Positions 8,405 through 16,233 of a DNA stretch of 32,819 bases are shown here, one piece after another. Origin of the DNA: Actinomycetota bacterium (GTDB lineage: Bacteria > Actinomycetota > Actinomycetes > S36-B12 > UBA5976); assembly GCA_005789325.1 (NCBI GenBank), contig SXYE01000067.1, forward strand, positions 1 through 32,819, read 5' to 3'. How positions within the stretch are numbered: position 1 is the stretch's first letter; each line of letters starts with the position of its first letter. The notes beneath the pieces were generated by a model. The model had not been told where the DNA came from and did no database searches. It was given only the letters and a program-made list of their open reading frames with translations. The position numbers and the translations under genes were made by a program.

Positions 8405-10609
8405 TTAATTCTTCTCCAAGAATTCAGTTTCTGCTTCTTTTTCAATTTCAAGCACCGCTTTTTGCAATGGCACAACATGGGCAAGTGTGTAATCTTCTTC
8501 AATTAGTTTCTTGCAGGCATCTCTGGCTAATTCTACTATCTCTACATCTTTGACAACTTGGAGTAATTTCAAAGAAGATTTTCTGCCTGATTGTCTTGAC
8601 CCTAAGACATTTCCTTCTCTTCTTATTTCTAAATCAAGTTGAGCTAATTCAAAACCATCTGTGGTTGAGGCAACTGCAGCAAGTCTTTCTCTAGCTGGAG
8701 AATCTTCTGGAGATTCAGTTACAAATAAACAAATACCAGGTTCTTTTCCTCGACCAATTCGACCGCGTAACTGATGCAATTGGCTAACGCCAAAACGATC
8801 AGCATCAAGAATTATCATCATCGTTGCATTGGGAACATCAACACCAACTTCAATCACCGTGGTGGAAACTAAAACATCGATGCCATCTTTTGCACTAGGT
8901 CCGGCATTAAATCTGCGCATGATGTCATCTTTTTCTTCACTAGACATTCGGCCATGTAAAACACCAACGCGCACATCTTTAAGTGGACCACCAGAAAGCA
9001 TTGGTGCTACTTCAAGGACAGCTAATGGTGGACGTTTCTCGTCTTCAAATTCTAAATCTGCATCATCTTCTGCTGCTGCCCCACCAATGCGCGGTGCAAC
9101 TATATAAACCTGGTGACCATTTTTAACTTCTTCAACAGCTCTTTGCCAACCTCTTTCCAAGTGTCCAGGTTTTTCAACTGATAAAACAACGTGAGTTGTA
9201 ATTGGACTTCTTCCTTGCGGTAATTCTTTTAATGAACAAATATCAAGATCGCCAAACACAGTCATTGCAACAGTTCTAGGAATTGGTGTTGCGGTCATTA
9301 CTAATACGTGTGGTCTTTTATCTCCAGGAGATTTAGCAGCCAAAGCTGCTCTTTGTTCAACTCCAAATCGATGTTGTTCATCCACAACTACTAACGCTAG
9401 ATCTTTAAATTTCACACCTTCTTGAATGATCGCGTGAGTTCCCACCACGATTCCTGCATCACCATTGGCAATACTTGCTAACACATTTGATCTATTGGCA
9501 CCTGTTACTGAACCGGTAAGTAATTCAACTTTTGTGCCAATTTCACTTCCACCTAATTCACCCTTTGTCGCAAGAGATCCCATCAATTTCTTTATCGTTC
9601 TTAAATGTTGTCCTGCTAGAACTTCAGTTGGTGCCAGTAAAGCTGCTTGCCCACCAGCATCAACTGCTGCGAGCATCGCTCGAAGAGCCACAATTGTTTT
9701 TCCACTTCCCACATCCCCCTGAAGTAATCGATGCATGGGGTGAGTTTGGGCAATTTCTGCAAAGAGAGCTTCGCCTATTTCTTTTTGCCCATTGGTTAAT
9801 TCAAATGGCAGATTCTTATCAAATTGAGTTACTAATCCATCAATTACTTGTTTACGTGCAGTAGCAGGAAGTTGAGATTCTTTTGCTCTTCTTTGCAACA
9901 AAACTGTTTGTAAGACAAATGCTTCATCAAATTTCAACCTGTTTAAAGCCATTGCTACTTGTTCAAAAGTTTCTGGTTCATGAATCCAAGTAATTGCTTG
10001 CTTGAAAGAAATAAGCCCTAATTCTTCTTGCATCTCTTGGGGAACAACGTCATCGTCTGCTTGGATTTCTAACTGGCTCATCACAAATTTAATAGCTTTG
10101 GCAGTTCTCCAACTTGGCACTGAACCTGTTGCTGGATAAACCGGAATTAAAGCTTTAGCAAACATTTCAATGACATCAGGATCTGTTTCTTCACCCTGTT
10201 GGGCAGTCAAAATGTATTCGGGATGAATTAGTTGTTTGCGCCCACGATATTCCTGAACTTTTCCAGCAAACAAACCTTGGATTCCTGGAATTAATCTTTT
10301 CTTATGCATACTTGCCATGGCAAAGAAAGCTAAATCAATTGTTTTCTTTCCATCTGTAACTACTACTTCTAATCTGGTTGTTCTTCTGCCTTTCATTGGT
10401 GCTTCTTTGGCTGAAGCAACTTCAGCTAAGACTGTGGCATGTTCGCCAATTCTTAAAGATTTAAGATCAGTTAATTCACCACGTTTGGCATAACGTCTTG
10501 GATAGTGGCGCACCAAATCTTCCACTGTTTCATAACCAAAAGCAGTGGATAAAAGTTTTGCTGACCGACCGCCTAAGACATCAATCAGCGAGGAATTTAG
10601 GTGAACCAT
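8405..10609 (-). CDS. recG: ATP-dependent DNA helicase RecG
   Basis: Superfamily 2 helicase that regresses stalled replication forks and resolves recombination intermediates. An N-terminal wedge/OB domain (about 1-150) precedes a helicase core with Walker A GDVGSGKT near 305, DEQHRFG near 410 and the QLRGRIGRG motif near 613; a C-terminal RecG domain follows. With the ATG at 10609 (MVHLNSSLIDVLGG) the protein is 734 residues, close to actinobacterial homologues. An in-frame TTG at 10645 would add 12 residues (MKAPTKPRLEPT) that do not look like family sequence, and it has no better ribosome-binding site. It is divergent from rpmB. Confidence 0.95.
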   Translation of the reverse strand: MVHLNSSLIDVLGGRSAKLLSTAFGYETVEDLVRHYPRRYAKRGELTDLKSLRIGEHATVLAEVASAKEAPMKGRRTTRLEVVVTDGKKTIDLAFFAMASMHKKRLIPGIQGLFAGKVQEYRGRKQLIHPEYILTAQQGEETDPDVIEMFAKALIPVYPATGSVPSWRTAKAIKFVMSQLEIQADDDVVPQEMQEELGLISFKQAITWIHEPETFEQVAMALNRLKFDEAFVLQTVLLQRRAKESQLPATARKQVIDGLVTQFDKNLPFELTNGQKEIGEALFAEIAQTHPMHRLLQGDVGSGKTIVALRAMLAAVDAGGQAALLAPTEVLAGQHLRTIKKLMGSLATKGELGGSEIGTKVELLTGSVTGANRSNVLASIANGDAGIVVGTHAIIQEGVKFKDLALVVVDEQHRFGVEQRAALAAKSPGDKRPHVLVMTATPIPRTVAMTVFGDLDICSLKELPQGRSPITTHVVLSVEKPGHLERGWQRAVEEVKNGHQVYIVAPRIGGAAAEDDADLEFEDEKRPPLAVLEVAPMLSGGPLKDVRVGVLHGRMSSEEKDDIMRRFNAGPSAKDGIDVLVSTTVIEVGVDVPNATMMIILDADRFGVSQLHQLRGRIGRGKEPGICLFVTESPEDSPARERLAAVASTTDGFELAQLDLEIRREGNVLGSRQSGRKSSLKLLQVVKDVEIVELARDACKKLIEEDYTLAHVVPLQKAVLEIEKEAETEFLEKN

Positions 10610-10722
10610 CGTTGGTTCCAGCCTAGGCTTAGTGGGTGCTTTCAAGGCGCATTCAATGCCTTAGGTAGGCTCTTACAAGTTGCCAAAAAGTGCAATTAAA
10701 TAAAGTGGGAGTGAAAATTCAG

Positions 10723-10908
10723 ATGGCCGCCAAATGCGATGTTTGTGGCAAAGGACCAGGTTTTGGTCACCAAGTTTCACATTCCAACGTTAAAACTAAA
10801 AGACGCTTCAATCCAAATATTCAAAGAGTTAAAGCTGTAATCAAGGGAACTCCAAAGCACGTTAATGTTTGTACTTCCTGCCTACGCGCAGGCAAAGTTA
10901 TTCGCTAA
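10723..10908 (+). CDS. rpmB: 50S ribosomal protein L28
   Basis: 61-residue ribosomal protein of the zinc-binding type. It begins MAAKCDVCGKGPGFGHQVSHS and has a second cysteine pair (CTSC) near the C-terminus. An open frame extends 11 codons further upstream, but the family start is the Met before AAKCDVC. A purine-rich GGGAG lies about 11 bases before it. It is a single plus-strand gene between divergent recG and convergent thiL. Its TAA stop overlaps the TAG stop of thiL by four bases (CTAA), so there is no room for a terminator between them. Confidence 0.97.
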   Translation: MAAKCDVCGKGPGFGHQVSHSNVKTKRRFNPNIQRVKAVIKGTPKHVNVCTSCLRAGKVIR

Positions 10909-11870
10909 CTAAATTTAAAATGATCGTGGCCTTTGGGGCCAAGAAAATGTTTCCCGTCAATTGTTACTTGCGCTTCACCTTTGAACACTTCCCCAATGAC
11001 TTTGAATCCATCAGGAACTTGTCTAGATCTTGGCAAGGTGGCAACAAAAGCATGATCATCTCCCCCAGTCATAACCCAAATCATGGGATCAACATTTAAA
11101 GCAGCTGCCACATCTAATATTTCTTGTTCAGGAATTAGGGCCGTGGTTTTAATATCAATGTGAACATCTGATGCTTTAGCGATGTGGTTTAAATCTTGCA
11201 ATAATCCGTCTGAAATATCAATCATGGAAGAAACAAAATCTTTAGCAATTGTTCCGGCAAAGTATGGAACCTTAGGTCTTCGGTGTGCATCACAAACTAT
11301 CTTGGGCGACTTGAATCCTCTTCTTAAAGCATTTAATCCTGCTTCAGCCCAACCCAAACGACCTGCCAAAATTACTAAATTTCCAGGTTCTGCACCACTT
11401 CTTTTGAGAGGTGCTTGGGATAAACCTGAATCATTAATGTTTCCTAAAGCGGTAATTGAAATAGTCAAAGTTTCAGATTTAGTGGTGTCTCCACCTACCA
11501 CGGCTGTGTTGACTAATGCTGCTTCTTCACATATCCCATCAACAAGTTCAATTAACCAATCAACTTTTGTTGCACTAGGAATTGCTAAACCAATAAGTAA
11601 AGCAGTTGGTGTGGCCCCTGTAGCAATGATGTCGGCTAAATTAGCGGCAGCTGCACGATGTCCAATGTCTCTTGCACTTGACCAATCTTTTTTAAAATGT
11701 TGACCTTCTACCAACATGTCAGTGGAAGCTACAACTCGAGAAGAATCAAGTTGAACAATTGCTGCATCATCGCCTAAGCCAAGTAAAACTTGCGAAGCCG
11801 GAGCAAGACGAGATTTGAGTAACTCAACAAAGCCAAATTCGCCTAAGTCGGCAATTGTTTGCTCACTCAT
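10905..11870 (-). CDS. thiL: Thiamine-monophosphate kinase
   Basis: Phosphorylates thiamine monophosphate to the cofactor thiamine pyrophosphate, which AHAS (ilvB, this window) also uses. The protein has the PurM/ThiL fold with GLGDDAAIV, the STDMLVEGQHF segment, GGDTTKS and DISDGL; the C-terminal GGDDHAF stands in for the more usual GGEDY/H. Two ATG codons are six bases apart. The strong AGGGGGAG directly touches the first but lies six bases from the second, so the second (MSEQTIADLGEFG, 321 residues) is the likely start. It is divergent from the Lrp-like gene and convergent with rpmB, sharing a 4-base stop overlap. Confidence 0.95.
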   Translation of the reverse strand: MSEQTIADLGEFGFVELLKSRLAPASQVLLGLGDDAAIVQLDSSRVVASTDMLVEGQHFKKDWSSARDIGHRAAAANLADIIATGATPTALLIGLAIPSATKVDWLIELVDGICEEAALVNTAVVGGDTTKSETLTISITALGNINDSGLSQAPLKRSGAEPGNLVILAGRLGWAEAGLNALRRGFKSPKIVCDAHRRPKVPYFAGTIAKDFVSSMIDISDGLLQDLNHIAKASDVHIDIKTTALIPEQEILDVAAALNVDPMIWVMTGGDDHAFVATLPRSRQVPDGFKVIGEVFKGEAQVTIDGKHFLGPKGHDHFKFS

Positions 11871-11949
11871 CGTCATCTCCCCCTAACCAATTATCTAACT
11901 TAAATGTAAGTTTATGCTCACTATCGGATAAAGAAAGTTGAAAATCACA

Positions 11950-12186
11950 ATGAGTGTTCAGGCCTACATCTTGGTGCAAACCGACGTTGGCAAGTCAGAT
12001 GAGGTTGCTCAAGCAATCAATGCCATAGAAGGTGTGATTAATGCTGTTCACGTGACTGGTCCCTATGACGTCATTGTTCGAGCTGAAGCTAATTCGATTG
12101 ATGAACTTGCCAAGGTAGTTTTAACAAAAGTGCAGAGTGTAAAAGGCATAAGTAGAACACTTACCTGCCCAATCGTTAATCCCTAA
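11950..12186 (+). CDS. Stand-alone Lrp/AsnC ligand-binding (RAM) domain protein
   Basis: 78-residue protein made only of the C-terminal ligand-binding/oligomerisation domain of Lrp/AsnC regulators (MSVQAYILVQTDVGKSDEV...VTGPYDVIVRAEA...VKGISRTLTCPIV). There is no helix-turn-helix, so it is not itself a DNA-binding regulator. Such proteins bind amino acids and may partner with full-length Lrp or enzymes; the function here is unknown. An in-frame TTG four codons upstream is possible, but the ATG matches family starts. It is divergent from thiL (79 bases apart). Its stop codon directly abuts the stop of convergent ddl, with no bases between. Confidence 0.85.
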   Translation: MSVQAYILVQTDVGKSDEVAQAINAIEGVINAVHVTGPYDVIVRAEANSIDELAKVVLTKVQSVKGISRTLTCPIVNP

Positions 12187-13266
12187 CTAGTGCAAACCAA
12201 TAGGTCTATTTAAAGCCTCTTGGATTAAGTAATCAACTAATTCTTTGTATTTCATACCCGTTGCTTCCCACATTCGAGGAAACATCGAAATTGGGGTAAA
12301 GCCAGGCATGGTGTTTATTTCATTAACTAAAATTTCATCATCTTTGGTGATAAAGAAATCAATACGAGCTAAACCTTCGCAGTTAAAAAAGTCAAAAACA
12401 TTAACAGCCATCTTTTGTAGATCTGCTAGAACTTTCTTGTCAAGTTTTGCTGGCACAACTAACTCAGCAGAATCATCCATATATTTTGCTTCAAAATCAT
12501 AAAATTCATGTCCTTTTTTAACAATAATTTCTGCAGGTAAGGAGGCCTTGGCTGGTTTTCTTTCTTCACCAGTAATCACAGCACATTCAATTTCCCGAGC
12601 ATTTTCAATGCTTGCTTCCACAATAATTCTTTTATCGTGAAGTCTTGCCTCTTCTATAGCTTTTTCCACTTTTGAGAATTCTTTTATTTTTTGTATTCCC
12701 ACAGAGCTTCCAGCTCTTGCTGGTTTAACAAACACAGGCAAAGTTAGTTCTTGAATTTTCTTTAAAACGTTTGCTTTGTCATTAGTCCATTGTGAATCCA
12801 GAATTGTTACAAAATCTCCTACCGGAAATCCAGCTGCCTTTAATAAAGCTTTAGAAGTGGTTTTATCCATACCAATTGATGAGCTCAAAACCCCTGCCCC
12901 CACAAAAGCGATGGCATGTAAATCAATTAGTCCTTGAATAGTTCCATCTTCACCATATGGCCCATGCAATACCGGAAAAATAACATCTAAAGAAACTAAT
13001 TCTTCTGGTGGAAATTTAGAAAAGATTGCAGGTTTATTGTCTTGAATTCCTTCTTTTGTCACTTCAGGAAGTTCAGTTTTAGAAAGAGTTAGAAAGGGTG
13101 TTTTATCTGAGAAAATTACCCAAGAATTATCTTTGGTTATTCCAATAGGAATAACCTCATATTTTTCTCTGTCTATGACATTGATGATGCTGTTTGCAGA
13201 AATGCAAGAAATTGAATGCTCAGAAGATCTTCCTCCGAACAAAACTCCAACTCTTATTTTTTCCAC
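12187..13266 (-). CDS. ddl: D-alanine--D-alanine ligase
   Basis: ATP-grasp ligase making the D-Ala-D-Ala dipeptide for peptidoglycan. The 359 residues show the N-terminal VLFGGRSSEHSIS, the HGPYGEDGTIQG motif, MDKTTSK, FVKPARAGSSVG and the metal/ATP-binding NEINTMPGFT near the C-terminus. A GTG start (MEKIRVGVLFGGRSS) is used, 9 bases after the gpsA stop, without an obvious Shine-Dalgarno. The plsC-gpsA-ddl order is the common actinobacterial one. Confidence 0.96.
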   Translation of the reverse strand: MEKIRVGVLFGGRSSEHSISCISANSIINVIDREKYEVIPIGITKDNSWVIFSDKTPFLTLSKTELPEVTKEGIQDNKPAIFSKFPPEELVSLDVIFPVLHGPYGEDGTIQGLIDLHAIAFVGAGVLSSSIGMDKTTSKALLKAAGFPVGDFVTILDSQWTNDKANVLKKIQELTLPVFVKPARAGSSVGIQKIKEFSKVEKAIEEARLHDKRIIVEASIENAREIECAVITGEERKPAKASLPAEIIVKKGHEFYDFEAKYMDDSAELVVPAKLDKKVLADLQKMAVNVFDFFNCEGLARIDFFITKDDEILVNEINTMPGFTPISMFPRMWEATGMKYKELVDYLIQEALNRPIGLH

Positions 13267-13275
13267 GAAAACATT

Positions 13276-14295
13276 CTATTCGTGTTCTGCTGTTATGGGC
13301 TGATCCAGCAAAGCAGACATCACATCATGAGCGTCATCGCCATCGCGAATCACTCTTAATACTTGGGCAGCAATGGGCATATCTAAATCATATTTTGCGG
13401 CAATTGCTAAAAGTGGTGCCAAACTTTTTGCACCTTCCACAGTTCCGTGAGCTTTTAATTGCGCTTCATCAATTGTGGCCCCATGTCCTAGGGCTTCACC
13501 AAAAGTTCTGTTTCTAGAAAGTGGTGATTGTGATGTTGCAATCAAATCACCAATCCCTGCTAAACCTAAAAATGTTTCAGTTTTAGCACCAAGAGCAACA
13601 CCGAGCCTTGTCATTTCTGCTAAACCTCTAGTAATTAGTGCCGATTGTGTGTTTTCACCAAGTCCTAAACCAACAGCAATCCCATTTGCAATTGCCACAA
13701 TGTTTTTGATCGCACCAGCTAATTCTGTACCCACAACATCTGTGGTCCAAAATGCTCGGAAATAATTAGTTGCCATCGCATTTGCCACATCTGCTGCAAC
13801 ATCTTCGTCAGTACAAGCAATCGTTGTGGCAGTTGGTTGACGATGGATAATCTCACCAGCCAAATTAGGTCCACTAACTACTGCTACCCGATTTTCAGAA
13901 CATTTAAATACATCGGCAATTACTTCAGAAATTCTCATTCGAGTTGAATTCTCAATACCTTTAATAAGTGAAACAAAAATCGCAGTAGAAGAAACAAAGC
14001 CTTTCCAGGCCTCTAAGTTTTCTCTTAATGATTGAGCAGGTAATGCAAAGAAGACTAGTTCTTTATTTTCTAAGGCATCTTTAGCCGAAGTAGTAGCGGT
14101 GATACGTGAAGACAGTTTTACCCCTGGATGAAATTTTGAGTTCTTGTTGTTTTCATTAATGTCTTTAACAACTGCTTCATTTCTTGCCCAAAGCAAAACA
14201 TTGTGACCAGAATCTGCTAAAACTTGAGCACAAGCTGTGGCCCATGCACCACCACCCATCACCGCAACTGTTTCTATGGTCTTTCCTTTGTCCAA
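13276..14295 (-). CDS. gpsA: Glycerol-3-phosphate dehydrogenase [NAD(P)+]
   Basis: Reduces dihydroxyacetone phosphate to sn-glycerol 3-phosphate, the backbone for phospholipids, which PlsC-type enzymes then acylate. The 339 residues contain the nucleotide-binding VMGGGAWATA at 12-21, SGPNLAGEI and the catalytic-domain AGAIKNIVAIANG. The last glycine of the usual GxGxWG motif is alanine here. The call uses the TTG at 14295, which overlaps the end of plsC by 22 bases and gives an N-terminus comparable to mycobacterial GpsA. No ATG or GTG fits: the next candidates fall inside the Rossmann motif. A purine-rich AAAGGAAAG lies just after the TTG, so the exact start is uncertain. Confidence 0.93.
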   Translation of the reverse strand: MDKGKTIETVAVMGGGAWATACAQVLADSGHNVLLWARNEAVVKDINENNKNSKFHPGVKLSSRITATTSAKDALENKELVFFALPAQSLRENLEAWKGFVSSTAIFVSLIKGIENSTRMRISEVIADVFKCSENRVAVVSGPNLAGEIIHRQPTATTIACTDEDVAADVANAMATNYFRAFWTTDVVGTELAGAIKNIVAIANGIAVGLGLGENTQSALITRGLAEMTRLGVALGAKTETFLGLAGIGDLIATSQSPLSRNRTFGEALGHGATIDEAQLKAHGTVEGAKSLAPLLAIAAKYDLDMPIAAQVLRVIRDGDDAHDVMSALLDQPITAEHE

Positions 14296-14996
14296 GGCAA
14301 TCTTTGTGCCGGCGGAGTTTGATTCCTAATGATTGCTAATTCATTAGTTATCGCATCCATAATTCTAGAGGTCGCCTCTTTGAGTAATTCTCCGGTGATT
14401 TCCTGGTCATAAAGATCAGATAATTCAACAGGTTTTCCAGCAGCAACAATCATGGTTTTGCGGGGAAAAAGTTTTAATTTCTTTGAATATGGCGCCAAAA
14501 CTAATTGTGCGCCCCAGTGCGCAACCGGAATAACAGGAGCTTTGGTAGCAAGTGCGATACGTGCTGCACCAGTTTTTCCATCCATGGGCCAAAGATCTGG
14601 ATCTCTAGTTAGTGTTCCTTCAGGACTTAACACCACTGCTTCACCTTTTTCAACAGCAGCAATGGCACCTCGAACAGCAATTTTTGCATGTCGTGATTCA
14701 CGATAAACAGGAATTTGTCCAGCTAAATAAACAAGTTGACCAATTACTGGAACTTTAAATATCGCAGATTTTGCTAAGAATTTTGGCGGACGATTGTTAT
14801 CCCACATAAACTGTGCCACCACAAAAGGATCAAACCAAGAATTGTGATTCATAGCTGCGATAATTCCTGAATCAATATTTAGATTTTGCCCGCCGCGATA
14901 ATCGCGCTTAGTTATTAAAACCAAAAGTGGGCGAAGTATAAAAACAATTAATCTGTAAACAAATCCCAAACGAGATTTTTGCGAGACCCGGGCCAT
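14274..14996 (-). CDS. plsC: 1-acyl-sn-glycerol-3-phosphate acyltransferase (PlsC family)
   Basis: Membrane-associated acyltransferase probably converting lysophosphatidate to phosphatidate. The 240 residues show the HX4D catalytic motif in NHNSWFDP, the substrate-binding SPEGTLTRD and a hydrophobic N-terminal stretch (YRLIVFILRPLLVLI) that may anchor it. It overlaps gpsA by up to 22 bases, linking synthesis and acylation of glycerol 3-phosphate in one unit. A long T-less hairpin separates it from hup upstream. The exact acyl acceptor cannot be told from sequence. Confidence 0.9.
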   Translation of the reverse strand: MARVSQKSRLGFVYRLIVFILRPLLVLITKRDYRGGQNLNIDSGIIAAMNHNSWFDPFVVAQFMWDNNRPPKFLAKSAIFKVPVIGQLVYLAGQIPVYRESRHAKIAVRGAIAAVEKGEAVVLSPEGTLTRDPDLWPMDGKTGAARIALATKAPVIPVAHWGAQLVLAPYSKKLKLFPRKTMIVAAGKPVELSDLYDQEITGELLKEATSRIMDAITNELAIIRNQTPPAQRLPWTKERP

Positions 14997-15015
14997 ACCC
15001 TGTATCCAATCAGCA

Positions 15016-15050
15016 TGATGCCCGGTAGCAGAAACTGCGACCGGGCATCA
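15016..15050 (-). terminator. Strong hairpin between hup and plsC
   Basis: Inverted repeat TGATGCCCGGT...ACCGGGCATCA (11 perfect pairs), extended after one mismatch by GCAG-AAA-CTGC. It lies 17 bases after the hup stop in transcription order. No T-tract follows on either strand, so it would be a T-less terminator or an RNA-stabilising/processing hairpin at the hup 3' end. The structure is plain; its role is inferred from position. Confidence 0.65.
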
Positions 15051-15067
15051 ACTTAAAAATCAGCGAA

Positions 15068-15451
15068 TTAGCGCTTCTTTTTTGCTTTTTTCTTCAAACC
15101 AAGAATTGACTTGCCTTTTGAAACCTTTTTGGTTTTTTTGGCAGTAGCTTTTTTGGCTTTCTTTGCTGCTCTTTTTCCACCAAGCACGATTGCTTTGAAA
15201 TCTGCTGCTGGTCTGAATTTGGCAACTGTCTTGGCAGGAACTTTTACTGGAGCACCTGTCATTGGGTTACGTGCCATTCTGGCTGGGCGGTTTTTCTTTT
15301 CCCAGATACCAAATCCTGCGATTGAAACCTTGTCACCTGATGCAACTGCATTGGTGATCGTGTCAAAAAACACATCTACGAAATCTAGAGCTTGACGACG
15401 ATTGGCTTCAAAATGTTGTTGCACTAAGTCTGCTAAGTCTGGCTTCTTCAA
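15068..15451 (-). CDS. hup: HU-family DNA-binding protein with lysine-rich C-terminal tail
   Basis: Nucleoid protein. Residues 1 to about 92 form the HU/IHF fold, with the GFGIWEKKNRPARMARNPMTG segment carrying the DNA-intercalating RNP arm. Residues from about 93 on are a basic tail rich in KKA/KKT/KKK, resembling the histone H1-like tail of actinobacterial HupB; at about 35 residues it is shorter than in mycobacteria. The start is TTG with AAAGG about 9 bases upstream, giving MKKPDLADLVQQHF. The gene is isolated between hairpins and is probably monocistronic. Confidence 0.95.
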   Translation of the reverse strand: MKKPDLADLVQQHFEANRRQALDFVDVFFDTITNAVASGDKVSIAGFGIWEKKNRPARMARNPMTGAPVKVPAKTVAKFRPAADFKAIVLGGKRAAKKAKKATAKKTKKVSKGKSILGLKKKAKKKR

Positions 15452-15489
15452 CTTTTCGAACCTTTCTAAAGTTCTTTAGCTTTTTATGG

Positions 15490-15516
15490 CTAGCAATAAA
15501 AGATTTTTATTGCTAG
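15490..15516 (-). other. Hairpin in the hup 5' region
   Basis: Perfect 12-pair inverted repeat CTAGCAATAAAA-GAT-TTTTATTGCTAG, 38 bases before the hup TTG start. It would form in either transcript. It lies between leuD and hup and may be part of the hup 5' untranslated region or an operator; no protein-binding assignment is possible from sequence. Confidence 0.5.
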
Positions 15517-15531
15517 GGATAAAATTACGCA

Positions 15532-15580
15532 ATAAAATAAGGGTTTTTTGCACGACACACCCAAAAAGTTCTTATTTTAT
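15532..15580 (-). terminator. Long hairpin downstream of leuD
   Basis: In the minus-strand RNA, outer arms ATAAAATAAG/CTTATTTTAT (10 pairs) enclose a 3x3 internal loop and a second stem TTTTTG/CAAAAA with an 11-base loop. It lies 65 bases after the leuD stop. It is the best candidate for the leuC-leuD transcript end, though only AT-rich sequence rather than a clean T-tract follows. With the neighbouring hairpin it fills most of the 190-base gap to hup; no gene is seen in that gap. Confidence 0.5.
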
Positions 15581-15645
15581 AGGCAAAATTTGAATTGATA
15601 TTCGAAAAATCGAAGTTTTATGGAACAAAATGTTACTGGTGTGAC

Positions 15646-16233
15646 TTACAAAGTGACAGGTTTATAACTAGGACGAGACTTTTCAAACTCAGTTATCTTG
15701 GATTCGTGACGAAGAGTTAAGCCAATATCGTCCAAACCTTCCATTAAACGCCATCTAACATAGTCATCTATTTGAAAATCTGCGAGCAAGTCCCCTGCTT
15801 TGACTTGTCTTTTATCCAGATCAACGGTTATTTGAGTGTTGGGATCTTTTTCAATCATGGCCCAAATCTTTTCAATCACATCTTGGGGAACTTCTGCTGT
15901 GACAAGTCCTGCTTTGCCAGAGTTACCACGGAAGATATCTGCATAGCGAGACGACAAAACCACTTTGAACCCATAATCCATCAATGCCCAAACGGCATGT
16001 TCGCGAGAAGATCCTGTGCCAAATTCAGGTCCAGCAACCAAGATTGTGGCCTTTTTGTATTCAGGTTTGTTCAACACAAAACTTGGGTCTTCACGCCAGG
16101 CTTTAAACAAAGCATCTTCAAATCCGTGACGAGTAATACGTTTTAAGTATTCGGCAGGAATGATTTGATCGGTGTCAACGTTACTTCTTCTTAAAGGCAG
16201 ACCTGTACCTGTGTGAGTTACGAATTTTTCCAT
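15646..16233 (-). CDS. leuD: 3-isopropylmalate dehydratase small subunit
   Basis: Swivel-domain subunit of the isopropylmalate isomerase LeuCD (leucine synthesis). If the enzyme also accepts citramalate it would serve the CimA route to isoleucine. The 195 residues contain RRSNVDTDQIIPAEYLKR and the active-site loop GTGSSREHAVWAL. The ATG overlaps the leuC stop by one base (TAATG), typical of coupled subunits. The length is normal for the actinobacterial form. Confidence 0.97.
   Translation of the reverse strand: MEKFVTHTGTGLPLRRSNVDTDQIIPAEYLKRITRHGFEDALFKAWREDPSFVLNKPEYKKATILVAGPEFGTGSSREHAVWALMDYGFKVVLSSRYADIFRGNSGKAGLVTAEVPQDVIEKIWAMIEKDPNTQITVDLDKRQVKAGDLLADFQIDDYVRWRLMEGLDDIGLTLRHESKITEFEKSRPSYKPVTL

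Noticed and set aside
10610..10645. TTG start for recG adding 12 residues
   Set aside because: The added sequence is not family-like, and no better ribosome-binding site is present than at the ATG.
11871..11876. First of two ATG codons of thiL
   Set aside because: The Shine-Dalgarno touches it directly; the second ATG has the proper six-base spacing.
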